Source: Methanoculleus sp.
GTDB lineage: Archaea; Halobacteriota; Methanomicrobia; Methanomicrobiales; Methanoculleaceae
Assembly (NCBI RefSeq): GCF_020696975.1
Contig: NZ_JAJGBK010000032.1
Location: 248,001 to 312,000, forward strand
Length of the DNA stretch: 64,000 bases
Direction: 5' to 3'
Each line of letters begins with the position of its first letter. Position 1 is the first letter of the stretch. Below the pieces are notes generated by a model that did no database searches, had not been told where the DNA came from, and worked only from the letters and a program-made list of their open reading frames with translations. Made by a program: the position numbers and the translations under genes. This document shows, in pieces, positions 38,749-46,797 of this stretch.

Positions 38749-40077
38749 ATGTCCCGTGATGCCACTTCCGCGATGCTCGAGCGCATCGAAAAGGATAATG
38801 TCAAATTCCTTCGTCTGCAGTTCACCGACCTTCTTGGCATGCCAAAAAACGTCGCCATCCCGGTGAAACAGGCAGAGAAGGCACTGACCGGTGGTATCGG
38901 GTTTGACGGGTCGTCGATCGAGGGGTTCGTCCGGATCGAAGAGTCCGATATGGTGCTCAAACCCGACCTCTCCACCTACACCCTCCTGCCCTGGCGGGTT
39001 CAGGAGTACGCCGAGGCGCGCTTCGTATGCGATGTCTACAAGGCCAACGGCAAACCGTTCGAGGGCGACCCGCGCTACGTGCTCCGGCGCGCGATGGAGG
39101 ATGCGGCGAAGGACGGCTACGTCTTCAACACCGGACCGGAACTGGAGTTCTTCCTCTTCAAGATGCTTGACGGCAAACCGACCACGCAGTTCCAGGACGT
39201 CGGCGGCTACTTCGACCTTGCGCCGACCGACCTTGCCGAGGATGTCCGGCGCGAGATCATCCTCGCCCTCACGGAGATGGGGTTCGAGATCGAGGCGTCC
39301 CACCATGAGGTCGCCGAGAGCCAGCACGAGATTGACTTCAAGTACAGCGATGCGCTCCACACGGCGGACAGCGTCATCACGTTCAAGTTCGCGGTCAAGA
39401 CGATGGCGCTGATGCGCGGCCTGCACGCGTCCTTCATGGCAAAACCGATCTACGGGATCTGCGGGAGCGGGATGCATACCAACTGCTCGCTTGCAAAAGA
39501 CGGCAAAAACGCCTTCTACGATCCCGAAGCCCCCCTGCAACTCTCAGAGACCTGCATGCACTTCATCGGGGGGCTCCTCCGTCACGCCCGGGCCATCACC
39601 CGGGTCGCGAACCCGACGATCAACTCCTACAAACGGCTCGTCCCCGGCTACGAAGCGCCCTGTTACGTCAGCTGGAGCGCGAGCAACCGGTCGACGCTCG
39701 TCCGGGTCCCGGCGCCCCGCGGCAACAGCACCCGGGTCGAGTTCCGCAGCCCCGACCCGACCTGCAACCCCTACCTCGCCTTCGCCGCGATGCTCGCCGC
39801 CGGGATGGAAGGCGTCCGCCAGAAGATCGAGCCGCCGGTCGGCGTCGATAAGAATATCTACCATATGACGGCCGCCGAGCGGGACTGCGCCGGGATCACG
39901 ACACTGCCCGGCGACCTTTACGAGGCGCACCAGGCCCTGCTTGCCGACGATCTCATCTGCAGGGCGTTCGGGCCCCATGTCGTCGAGGCGCTCACGAACG
40001 TCACGAACGCCGAGTGGGACGCTTACCGGACGGTGGTCCACCCCTGGGAACTCGAGCGCTACCTCGCGACATACTAA
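38749..40077 (+). CDS. glnA: glutamine synthetase, type I
   Basis: A 442-residue GSI enzyme that makes glutamine from glutamate, ammonia and ATP. Family motifs are all present: GFDGSSIEGF, NTGPELEFFLF, GSGMHTNCSLAKDG and RVPAPRGNSTRVEFRSPDP. The length and the CNPYLAFAAMLAAGMEG ending are GSI-alpha-like, so feedback control without adenylylation is likely. ATG 38749 gives the usual short N-terminus; the frame upstream is open but lies in the promoter. With the glutamate synthase operon opposite, this forms a complete GS-GOGAT module. Confidence 0.95.
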   Translation: MSRDATSAMLERIEKDNVKFLRLQFTDLLGMPKNVAIPVKQAEKALTGGIGFDGSSIEGFVRIEESDMVLKPDLSTYTLLPWRVQEYAEARFVCDVYKANGKPFEGDPRYVLRRAMEDAAKDGYVFNTGPELEFFLFKMLDGKPTTQFQDVGGYFDLAPTDLAEDVRREIILALTEMGFEIEASHHEVAESQHEIDFKYSDALHTADSVITFKFAVKTMALMRGLHASFMAKPIYGICGSGMHTNCSLAKDGKNAFYDPEAPLQLSETCMHFIGGLLRHARAITRVANPTINSYKRLVPGYEAPCYVSWSASNRSTLVRVPAPRGNSTRVEFRSPDPTCNPYLAFAAMLAAGMEGVRQKIEPPVGVDKNIYHMTAAERDCAGITTLPGDLYEAHQALLADDLICRAFGPHVVEALTNVTNAEWDAYRTVVHPWELERYLATY

Positions 40078-40082
40078 CCCCA

Positions 40083-40088
40083 TTTTTT
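40083..40088 (+). terminator. T-run terminator after glnA
   Basis: CCCCATTTTTTGAG six bases after the glnA stop contains a T6 run, adequate for archaeal termination. Confidence 0.45.
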
Positions 40089-40189
40089 GAGCTGGTTCGG
40101 CCCCCGTTATCCCTTTTCAGGCATTCGGCTTCGTGTTCTCGAAGAATGTCATCCTTTTCGGGTTCCCGTCCTGCAGACGGTCGTCTCGT

Positions 40190-40269
40190 GGAACGTCGCA
40201 CTTCGCGTGAGTTGATGATGGATGGAGGATGGCGGAGGCTCACGCGAAGTCAGTGTAGTGCAGCGTTCC
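40190..40269. repeat. 80-base imperfect inverted repeat between convergent units
   Basis: A perfect 12-bp inverted repeat, ACTTCGCGTGAG (40200-40211) and CTCACGCGAAGT (40239-40250), is enclosed by a second pair GGAACG (40190-40195) and CGTTCC (40264-40269). Left and right interior loops are 4 and 13 bases, and the central loop is a purine-rich 27 bases (GATGGATGGAGGATGGCGG). It lies between the terminators of glnA and the Mrp unit, in 267 bases without any gene. It might be a structured RNA or a small dispersed repeat. Confidence 0.6.
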
Positions 40270-40305
40270 GGGTAGATGCGGCTGGTCTTCCGATACGCGG
40301 GCTGC

Positions 40306-40311
40306 AAAAAA
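40306..40311 (-). terminator. T-run terminator for the Mrp unit
   Basis: On the minus strand, CCCCTTTTTTGC (T6 at 40311-40306) lies 33 bases after the stop of the small Cys-tailed protein gene and should end the leftward transcript. Confidence 0.45.
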
Positions 40312-40344
40312 GGGGATCGATGGTCTCTTATGAACCGGCCGGCC

Positions 40345-40662
40345 TCAGCAGCACTGCTTGTCGCCGGCCTCTTCTCCCTCGAGGAGGAGCCTCCCGAAGA
40401 GCATCCGTTCGAGGACGGAGGCCACGTACTTCATCCGCTGGGCCTTCTCCATATCCTCGTAACGGTGGATGTCGGCGTAAACCTGCAGGCGGACGAGGCC
40501 GAACCGGAGACGGTCGAGGTCTTCGTCCCCGAGTCCCGAAGCCTCACGGTAGACGGGCTCGAGCAGGAAGGGAAACTCCTCGAAGTTCTCAAGCGCCTCG
40601 ACGACCTTCGAGAATATCGTGAGGGGTTCCTCCTGTCCGGCAAGAATCCGTGAGTACTCCAT
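40345..40662 (-). CDS. small helical protein with Cys-Cys C-terminus, Mrp-linked
   Basis: A 105-residue protein I do not recognise. It is helical and acidic, with several Tyr/Phe and Arg-rich helices (LRFGLVRLQVYADIHRYEDM and VASVLERMLFGRLLLEGE). It has no membrane segment. The sequence ends GDKQCC, its only two cysteines. The gene starts one base after the stop of the Mrp-type Fe-S carrier and is therefore cotranscribed. A terminal Cys pair in a partner of an Fe-S carrier could hold a cluster or metal, as CxC/CC tails do in some assembly factors; this is speculation. Confidence 0.75.
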   Translation of the reverse strand: MEYSRILAGQEEPLTIFSKVVEALENFEEFPFLLEPVYREASGLGDEDLDRLRFGLVRLQVYADIHRYEDMEKAQRMKYVASVLERMLFGRLLLEGEEAGDKQCC

Positions 40663-40663
40663 A

Positions 40664-41560
40664 TTACCCCTCGATCTCTTTCACAAGGGCTTCCATGATG
40701 GCATCGAAACTCTTCCGGGTCGGGTTGTCCTCAGCACGGCGGATGATGAAGGGCCGCCCTTCGTCCGCGGCCCTTCGCATCTCGGGATCGAGCGGAATGG
40801 CGCCGAGGAATGGCACACCGAGTTCCTTTGCCTCTTTCTCTCCACCGCCCCTGCCGAAGACATCGATCTCCTCCTTGCAGTGGGGGCAGACGAATCCGCT
40901 CATGTTCTCCACGATCCCGAGGACCCGGAGTTCGAGTTTCTTCACGAACTCAGCCGCTTTGCTCGAATCGAGGATTGCAACGTCCTGCGGGGTGGTGACG
41001 ATGACCGCTCCGGCGATGTTCGGGGCGAGCTGGGCGACAGTGAGAGCCTCATCCCCGGTGCCGGGCGGGAGGTCGACGACCAGGTAGTCGAGGTCGCCCC
41101 AGTTGACGTCTTCCAGGAACTGCCGGATGACCGTCATCTTCATCGGCCCGCGCCAGATAACGGGAGTGTTGCGCTCCGGGAGCAGAAACGCCATGGAGAT
41201 GACCGCAAGGTTGCCGGTGATCCTGACCGGTTCGATGATCTTCCCGTCGTAGGACTGGAGACGGGCGTCCTCGACGCCGAGCATCTTCGGGATGTCCGGG
41301 CCGTGGATGTCGAGGTCGATGAGCCCCGTGTTATACCCGCGGTTCGCGAGGGCATAGGCGAGGTTCGTCGAGACCGTACTCTTGCCGACCCCGCCTTTTC
41401 CAGAGAGGACGAGAACGACATGCTTTACGCTGATATTGGCTTTCGGCGGGAGATCTTTCGGGGCGCCCGTGTTTCTCTGGTCGCTGCACCCGGTCGCTGA
41501 TGGACAGCTGGCACAGTTCCCGGCACAGGTTTCCTTATTGGGTTCGTTTGTCTGAGTCAT
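40664..41560 (-). CDS. Mrp/NBP35-type iron-sulfur carrier ATPase
   Basis: A 298-residue ATPase of the ApbC/Nbp35 class, which binds and transfers [4Fe-4S] clusters to apoproteins. The N-terminal Nbp35-like Cys cluster reads CAGNCASCPSATGC. The P-loop is VLSGKGGVGKSTVSTNLA near residues 52-69. Walker B-type DLPPGTGDEALT and the bridging cluster motif CPHCKEE near residue 230 follow. The Nbp35-type N-terminus plus CxxC is typical of methanogens. Its promoter includes an inverted repeat at the expected start site. It leads a two-gene unit with the Cys-Cys-tailed protein. Confidence 0.92.
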   Translation of the reverse strand: MTQTNEPNKETCAGNCASCPSATGCSDQRNTGAPKDLPPKANISVKHVVLVLSGKGGVGKSTVSTNLAYALANRGYNTGLIDLDIHGPDIPKMLGVEDARLQSYDGKIIEPVRITGNLAVISMAFLLPERNTPVIWRGPMKMTVIRQFLEDVNWGDLDYLVVDLPPGTGDEALTVAQLAPNIAGAVIVTTPQDVAILDSSKAAEFVKKLELRVLGIVENMSGFVCPHCKEEIDVFGRGGGEKEAKELGVPFLGAIPLDPEMRRAADEGRPFIIRRAEDNPTRKSFDAIMEALVKEIEG

Positions 41561-41584
41561 AGGAAGTATCCTCTGCGGTATAGT

Positions 41585-41602
41585 ATCCTTCTAGAGAAGG
41601 AT
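41585..41602 (-). promoter_or_regulatory. inverted-repeat operator at the Mrp promoter
   Basis: ATCCTTCT-AG-AGAAGGAT is a perfect 8-bp inverted repeat with a 2-base spacer. The minus-strand TATA element AATATATAGT is at about 41620-41611, which puts the start site near 41590, inside the repeat. A further half-like sequence AGTATCCT occurs at about 41571. A repressor dimer bound here would block initiation. Confidence 0.55.
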
Positions 41603-41699
41603 CTAAAGCTACTATATATTAACGGTAAAAAGCCACAAAAAGGTATAGATGATGGCAAATAATCCTGTTCTGCCCGGGACCGCTGTTTCGGGTACGGGA

Positions 41700-42005
41700 T
41701 TATCCCCCGGCGGCGGGAGGAAAGAGGGCGACGGTGTCGCCGTCGTTGAGGGGCGTTGCAAGGCCCCCGCTGAAGTGGATGTTCCTGCCGTTCTTTAAGA
41801 TATTGACGTATGCTCTGATCTCCCCGGCAGGGGTGAAGAGGGCGTCGCCGAGCCCCGGGTGCCGGGCGGCGAGGAGGTTGAGGAGGTCACCGACGGTCGA
41901 TCCTTCCAGGACCTCTGCATCGTGCTCCGCCGGGAGGGTATCACGGAGCATGGCAAACGCCCTGATCCTCACCCGTATACAGCCATCACTCTCCGCGCAG
42001 TTCAT
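41700..42005 (-). CDS. MoaD/ThiS-like small ubiquitin-fold protein
   Basis: A 101-residue beta-grasp protein ending in the Gly-Gly tail (FPPAAGG) required for C-terminal adenylation and thiocarboxylate formation. The core IRVRIRAFAMLRDTLPAEHD, VGDLLNLLAARHPGL and LNDGDTVALFPP matches MoaD. It probably donates sulfur to molybdopterin/tungstopterin; an archaeal SAMP modifier role is an alternative. It is divergent from the aldehyde:ferredoxin oxidoreductase gene, an enzyme that needs that cofactor. Confidence 0.85.
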   Translation of the reverse strand: MNCAESDGCIRVRIRAFAMLRDTLPAEHDAEVLEGSTVGDLLNLLAARHPGLGDALFTPAGEIRAYVNILKNGRNIHFSGGLATPLNDGDTVALFPPAAGG

Positions 42006-42162
42006 CCGATAGCCGGGTGATGGGGGTGCCCGGCCTTATTGGTATCGCTCCGGGGGTAGTTGGATCTGATGTGATTTCCTTTATTCTAAAGTTAATTGGA
42101 TGTTTGTCGTCGTCGGCAGCCTTATTAACTCCGGGCGGGGCCTGTGGGGATGGTGGTCATGC

Positions 42163-43971
42163 ATGAACGGCTACGCAGAGAAGATCCTTCACGTCGACCT
42201 TGCGCGTGAACGGATGGTGGAAGAGCCGTTTCCCGAAGGATGGAGACGGAAGTATATCGGAGGCAGGGGGCTCGGGGTCCGTATCTTTCAGGATATGGTA
42301 AACCCCGGCATCGATCCTCTTGGTGCGGAGAATGTGCTGATCTTTGCCACCGGGCCGGTCGCGGGAAGCGGCCTGCCGCTCGGGTCCCGGTACGACGTCA
42401 TCACAAAGTCCCCGCTGACCGGGACACTGACCAGCGCGAACTCCGGCGGGAAGTTCGGCACCAGCATGAAACGGGCGGGGTTTGATGCGGTCGTGATCCG
42501 GGGTCGGGCGGAGCGGCCGGTCTCCCTCGTCCTCGACGACGGACGTGCGGAACTTCGGGACGCCTCGGATCTCGTGGGGATGACGACGAGCGAGACCTCC
42601 TCGGCCTTACAGGCGGACCTCGGTGATCCCGGTGCGAGCGTCGCCTGCATCGGTCCCGCCGGCGAGCGGCTGACCCGGATCGCCGCCATAATCAACGAGA
42701 ACTCCAGGGCCGCCGGCCGCGGGGGCGTCGGCGCCGTGATGGGATCGAAGAACCTCAAAGCGGTTGCCGCCCGGGGGGCCGGCCGGATCACCGTTGCCGA
42801 CGCCGCCCGGTTCGCCGCCCTGAAGAAAGAGATCGCCGGAAAGATCCGGGAGAACGCCATATCGGGCGGCGGGCTGCCCCGGTTCGGGACGGCGGTCCTC
42901 GTGAACATCATCAACGAGAACTACATCCTCCCGACCCGGAACTTCCAGACCGCACACTTCCCCGCCGCGGAGAACGTCTCGGGCGAGCGGATGGCCGATA
43001 CCATCCTCTCCGGGAAGATGGGGTGCCAGGCCTGCGTCATCCAGTGCGGCCGCGACGTCGAGGTCGAAGGAAAGCGGACGGCGGGCCCGGAGTACGAGAC
43101 GATCTGGGCGTTCGGCCCTGACTGCGGGATCGACAACCTTGCGGCCGTCGTGGAGGCGAACAACCTCTGTAACGACCTCGGTATCGACACGATCTCCGCC
43201 GGGTCGACGATCGCCTGCGCCATGGAACTCTCGGAGAAGGGCTACATCGATGAAGAGATCCGGTTCGGCGACGTGGACCGGATGGTCGACCTCGTCCGCC
43301 GGATCGGCTATCGCGACGGCATCGGCGACGAACTTGCGGAAGGCTCCTTCCGATTCGCGAGAAGGCACGGCCACCCCGACCTCTCCATGAGCGTCAAGCG
43401 GCAGGAACTTCCTGCCTACGACCCCCGGGGGCTGCAGGGGCACGGCCTTGCCTACGCGACATCGGTCCGGGGCGGCGACCATGTCTACGCCTACCTGATC
43501 GCCCCGGAAGTGCTCGGGTCGCCGGAGAAACTTGATCCCTACTCGAGCGACGGGAAGGCGGCCTGGACGAAGACGTTCCAGGACCTCACTGCGTTCATCG
43601 ACTCGTCGGGGAGCTGCCTCTTCACCTCATTCCCGCTCGGGGCGGCGGATTACGGGGCCATGGTCTCGGCGGTCACCGGCTACGATATCGATGCGGGTGA
43701 GGTGCTCCGGACCGGCGAGCGGATCTGGAACATGCAGAGGGTCTTCAACCTGAGAGCCGGGTGCACCCGGGAGGACGATACCCTGCCGCCGCGCCTCCTC
43801 CACGAACCGCTCACCGAAGGCGCCCCGAAAGGCCGTGTCTGGGAGCGCGAGCCGCTCCTTGACGAATACTACGATATCCGGGGATGGGACCGCGAAGGGC
43901 GCCCTACGGCGGAGAAACTCCGCGAACTCGGCATCGAGCAGAAAGAAGCGGTGGCGGTTCCGGTTCCCTGA
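42163..43971 (+). CDS. aor: aldehyde:ferredoxin oxidoreductase (tungsten-type)
   Basis: A 602-residue enzyme of the AOR family, which oxidises aldehydes to carboxylates with ferredoxin, using a bis-tungstopterin and a [4Fe-4S] cluster. The pterin-binding N-domain has NSGGKFGTSMKRAGFDAVVI and AGRGGVGAVMGSKNLKA. The cluster motif CQACVIQCGRDVEV provides three Cys ligands, and the fourth is in DSSGSCLFTSF near residue 485. The C-terminal AGCTREDDTLPPRL is family-specific. The start ATG 42163 gives the standard MNGY N-terminus; a longer frame to 42100 is open but lies in the promoter (TATTAACT at about 42122). Confidence 0.94.
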   Translation: MNGYAEKILHVDLARERMVEEPFPEGWRRKYIGGRGLGVRIFQDMVNPGIDPLGAENVLIFATGPVAGSGLPLGSRYDVITKSPLTGTLTSANSGGKFGTSMKRAGFDAVVIRGRAERPVSLVLDDGRAELRDASDLVGMTTSETSSALQADLGDPGASVACIGPAGERLTRIAAIINENSRAAGRGGVGAVMGSKNLKAVAARGAGRITVADAARFAALKKEIAGKIRENAISGGGLPRFGTAVLVNIINENYILPTRNFQTAHFPAAENVSGERMADTILSGKMGCQACVIQCGRDVEVEGKRTAGPEYETIWAFGPDCGIDNLAAVVEANNLCNDLGIDTISAGSTIACAMELSEKGYIDEEIRFGDVDRMVDLVRRIGYRDGIGDELAEGSFRFARRHGHPDLSMSVKRQELPAYDPRGLQGHGLAYATSVRGGDHVYAYLIAPEVLGSPEKLDPYSSDGKAAWTKTFQDLTAFIDSSGSCLFTSFPLGAADYGAMVSAVTGYDIDAGEVLRTGERIWNMQRVFNLRAGCTREDDTLPPRLLHEPLTEGAPKGRVWEREPLLDEYYDIRGWDREGRPTAEKLRELGIEQKEAVAVPVP

Positions 43972-43977
43972 TCCCGC

Positions 43978-44415
43978 CTACTTTTTGATATGCCAGCCGC
44001 CCGTCGCTTCGGGGATGCAGTCGATCTCGGGTGAGTAGGGTTTGATGTCGAGCACCGGGGTGCCGTCCAGGGCGTCGAGCCCACAGACGACCAGGACACC
44101 CCCCTCACGCCGGACAAGGTCGACGATCCCGAGCCCGATCGGGTTCGGCCGGGCGGGTGAGCGGGTCGAGAAGACCCCTCTCTCCCGGGTCTCGCCGGGT
44201 GGCGTTGCATGGAGCAGCCCCCGCTCCGCCCGGTCAAGCCAGTAGAGCACGATGAGATGGCTGCTCCGCTCTATATCCTCAAGCCCGGGGAGATACGCGT
44301 CGAGGATGTGGATCTCGGCGACGGTATCTGCCAACCGTCCCTGGCGGGGGGCGTCGCCCCGGACCTGGTAGGGCGATCGGACGACGCCGATGGGGATGCA
44401 CTCGATCGCAGTCAT
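43978..44415 (-). CDS. trmO: tRNA (N6-threonylcarbamoyladenosine(37)-N6)-methyltransferase
   Basis: A 145-residue single-domain TrmO (UPF0066/TsaA domain) protein that methylates t6A37 of tRNA-Thr using S-adenosylmethionine. The beta-barrel core begins IECIPIGVVRSPYQ. The family signature FSTRSPARPNPIGLGIVDL lies near residue 83. LDALDGTPVLDIKPYSPEID is the usual C-terminal strand region. It follows rnhA with a three-base gap on the same strand, so both are probably cotranscribed. Confidence 0.93.
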   Translation of the reverse strand: MTAIECIPIGVVRSPYQVRGDAPRQGRLADTVAEIHILDAYLPGLEDIERSSHLIVLYWLDRAERGLLHATPPGETRERGVFSTRSPARPNPIGLGIVDLVRREGGVLVVCGLDALDGTPVLDIKPYSPEIDCIPEATGGWHIKK

Positions 44416-44418
44416 ACT

Positions 44419-44844
44419 CTATCTCCTCTGCCGTTCCGCATCAAGCGTCTCGTTGCAGAGACGGTCCGCGACCTGGATGCAGGGATGTTCCCTGGGAACG
44501 CTCTCGAACCTGACATCCGTGAAGGCGCCGGCCAGCCGCCGCACCTCGCCCGCAAGGGCTGCAAGGTGCTCTTTGGTGATGCGGTACCTGCCGGTGAGCT
44601 GGCGGACGACGAGTTCCGAGTCCGACCGGACGATAAGCCTGCCCTGAGTGAACTCGCGGGCAGCGGTAAGACCGTTGATGACGGCGTGGTACTCGGCCAC
44701 GTTGTTTGTCGCCTTCCCGATATACTCCGATCGACCGGCCACAACGGAGCCGTCCCGCACGATCACGTATGCCCAGGCGGCGTCTCCGGGGTTTCCCCGT
44801 GATGCACCGTCTGTGTACAGCCTCACGGTATCTGCTGTCGTCAC
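44419..44844 (-). CDS. rnhA: ribonuclease HI
   Basis: An RNase HI-type nuclease that cuts RNA in RNA-DNA hybrids. The catalytic DEDD residues are visible in LYTDGASRGNPG (Asp), NNVAEYHAVI (Glu), LIVRSDSELVVRQL (Asp) and CIQVADRLCNE (Asp). The basic protrusion of E. coli RNase HI is absent, as in other archaeal enzymes. GTG 44844 is chosen because GGGAGGAG lies five bases before it; in-frame ATGs at 44865 and 44895 are alternatives. It is followed closely by trmO. Confidence 0.92.
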   Translation of the reverse strand: MTTADTVRLYTDGASRGNPGDAAWAYVIVRDGSVVAGRSEYIGKATNNVAEYHAVINGLTAAREFTQGRLIVRSDSELVVRQLTGRYRITKEHLAALAGEVRRLAGAFTDVRFESVPREHPCIQVADRLCNETLDAERQRR

Positions 44845-44983
44845 GGATGCTCCTCCCGGTCGCATTTTATCCGCACCATCTGCCGTGATCATCAATCTTT
44901 AGGATGTTATTGATATCGTTCTCCCGCTCGACGGGACCGCCCACCGGAAGATGTTAATATCCCGGTGCAGTAAAGGCGAGCGT

Positions 44984-45688
44984 ATGCTGGACGCGGGCAG
45001 GATCATTGAGGATGAAGCGTTGCGGGACCGACTGGGTGTCTTTGAGGATCGGACCGATGCCGGAAGACACCTTGCAGCGACCCTCTCAACGCTCGAGACG
45101 ATCACCGAACCGGTGGTCTGTGCCATCCCTGCCGGGGGGGTGCCGCCGGGGCTTGAGGTGGTACGGGCCTTGAAGGCGCCGCTCCGGATGGCGGTGGTCC
45201 GGAAGGTGCAGGTACCCTGGAACCCGGAAGCCGGGTTCGGCGCCGTGACCTGGGACGGGCAGGTCTTCCTGAACCGTGCCCTCATGGCCGGGCTCGACCT
45301 CTCGGAGGCCGAGGTGGACGCTGCTGTCGAGAAGGCCAGAAAGAACGTGGAAGAGCGTATGAAGAAGTTCTCCGGCGGTCAGCAGGGTCCGGGGCTCGAA
45401 GGCCGGACCGCGATCCTGATCGACGACGGCCTTGCAACCGGGTACACGATGCTCGCCACCGTCGAGGCGGCCCGGGCCGAGTCGCCCCGCGAGATCATCG
45501 TGGCGGTCCCTACCGGCTCTCTTCACGCCGTCAACTTCATCGCCCGGAAGGCAGAGATCGTCGTCTGCTTGAACATCAGGACCAGCCGCACCTTCGCGGT
45601 CGCGCAGGCGTACGAGCGGTGGCACGACCTTACTGACCGGGAAGTCCAGGAGTTGCTGATCCAGGCCCGGGATATGGGACTCTTCTGA
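44984..45688 (+). CDS. phosphoribosyltransferase family protein
   Basis: A 234-residue type I phosphoribosyltransferase. The PRPP loop is TAILIDDGLATGYTM near residues 142-156, and the pyrophosphate-loop sequence VCAIPAGGVPPGLEV lies near residue 43. It lacks identifiable hypoxanthine, adenine or orotate features, and resembles the broad family annotated only as phosphoribosyltransferase, including some with additional hydrolase activity. ATG 44984 is used; TTAATATCC at about 44954 is a TATA element. It is followed at a 10-base gap by the first PEBP gene. Confidence 0.85.
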   Translation: MLDAGRIIEDEALRDRLGVFEDRTDAGRHLAATLSTLETITEPVVCAIPAGGVPPGLEVVRALKAPLRMAVVRKVQVPWNPEAGFGAVTWDGQVFLNRALMAGLDLSEAEVDAAVEKARKNVEERMKKFSGGQQGPGLEGRTAILIDDGLATGYTMLATVEAARAESPREIIVAVPTGSLHAVNFIARKAEIVVCLNIRTSRTFAVAQAYERWHDLTDREVQELLIQARDMGLF

Positions 45689-45698
45689 CGCATGGGGT

Positions 45699-46181
45699 AT
45701 GGCGATGGAGCCTTTAACAGTGATACTGAATTTTGGCATCTTCCCGGTGGAGCATACCTGCGATGGTGCCGATACCTCTCCGGAGATCACGATTCTCGGC
45801 GCGAAGACGCCGTATCTCGCGATCGTCATGGAGGATCCCGATGCTACATGGGGCACGTTCACCCACTGGATCGTCTGGAATATTCCGGCCACGGAGCTGA
45901 TCCCGGAAGGTCTGGCGGCTGAAAGCGTCCTCTCCGAGCCGGTTGAGGCAGTCCAGGGGACGAATGACTCGGGAAAGGTCGGTTACACCGGCCCCTGCCC
46001 GCTCCGAGGAGAGTCACATCGCTACCTCTTCCGGGTCTACGGGCTCGCCGGCCCCCTCGATCTCCCGCCGGGAGCCGATCGGGTCGCTCTCGGACGCGCC
46101 ATGGGGGACACCATCCGGCAGTACGGCGAGGCCTTCGCGGCATACGGAAGAACGGTTGAAGCAGGGCCGCCCCGGTGCTAG
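45699..46181 (+). CDS. PEBP family (YbhB/YbcL) protein, copy 1
   Basis: A 160-residue phosphatidylethanolamine-binding-protein fold. It has all ligand-pocket motifs: HTCDGADTSPEI, MEDPDATWGTFTHWIVWNI and GPCPLRGESHRYLFRVYGL. It is the first of four tandem paralogues (45699-47780) and shares the transcript of the phosphoribosyltransferase gene 10 bases upstream. The biological role of prokaryotic PEBP proteins is not well known. ATG 45705 is an alternative start. Confidence 0.9.
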   Translation: MAMEPLTVILNFGIFPVEHTCDGADTSPEITILGAKTPYLAIVMEDPDATWGTFTHWIVWNIPATELIPEGLAAESVLSEPVEAVQGTNDSGKVGYTGPCPLRGESHRYLFRVYGLAGPLDLPPGADRVALGRAMGDTIRQYGEAFAAYGRTVEAGPPRC

Positions 46182-46252
46182 GCCCGATCCCATCACCTCC
46201 GCCGCAACAGGTATATACGACCCTTCCTATTGGGTGCCGGAGAGTAACGAGT

Positions 46253-46744
46253 ATGCAGAACCTGACCATAGAACTTGGTTTCGATCAGTTTCCGCCGGAG
46301 CATACCTGTGACGGTGAGGACATCTCCCCGAAAATACGCGTTCTCGGGTCAAATGCTCCTTACCTTGCGGTCATCGTGGATGATATAGATGCCCCGCGGG
46401 GCACGTTCACCCACTGGCTTGCCTGGAACATCCCGTCGACCGGCGAGATCCCCGAAGGCATTCCTCAGGAACCCCGGATCTCCCACCCGGTCGCTGCGGT
46501 CCAGGGGATGAACGACTTCCGGAGGACCGGTTACGGTGGCCCCTGCCCGCCGAAGGGTGCGTCGCACCGTTTCTTCATCCGGGTCTACGGCGTGGAGCGG
46601 GAACTCGATATCCCGCCGGGTGCCGACCGGACCCGGCTTGAAGGGGCACTCGCGAGCGCCGCCACCGAGTATGGTGAGACGATGGCGACGTACCAGCGCA
46701 GAACCGCCCCCGGCATCACGCTCCCGGCCGGGCGCCGGACCTGA
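46253..46744 (+). CDS. PEBP family (YbhB/YbcL) protein, copy 2
   Basis: A 163-residue paralogue. The pocket motifs are intact: HTCDGEDISPKI, DDIDAPRGTFTHWLAWNI and GPCPPKGASHRFFIRVYG. ATG 46253 is chosen over an upstream ATG at 46175 because the TATA element GTATATAC at 46211-46218 lies 35-40 bases upstream, so the copy has its own promoter. It is the closest of the four to the common bacterial and archaeal sequence. Confidence 0.9.
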   Translation: MQNLTIELGFDQFPPEHTCDGEDISPKIRVLGSNAPYLAVIVDDIDAPRGTFTHWLAWNIPSTGEIPEGIPQEPRISHPVAAVQGMNDFRRTGYGGPCPPKGASHRFFIRVYGVERELDIPPGADRTRLEGALASAATEYGETMATYQRRTAPGITLPAGRRT

Positions 46745-46797
46745 GACGCTCAGGGTCCCCGCAACCTATTTTATCGTCCTGCGCCGAAAGTCTCCGT

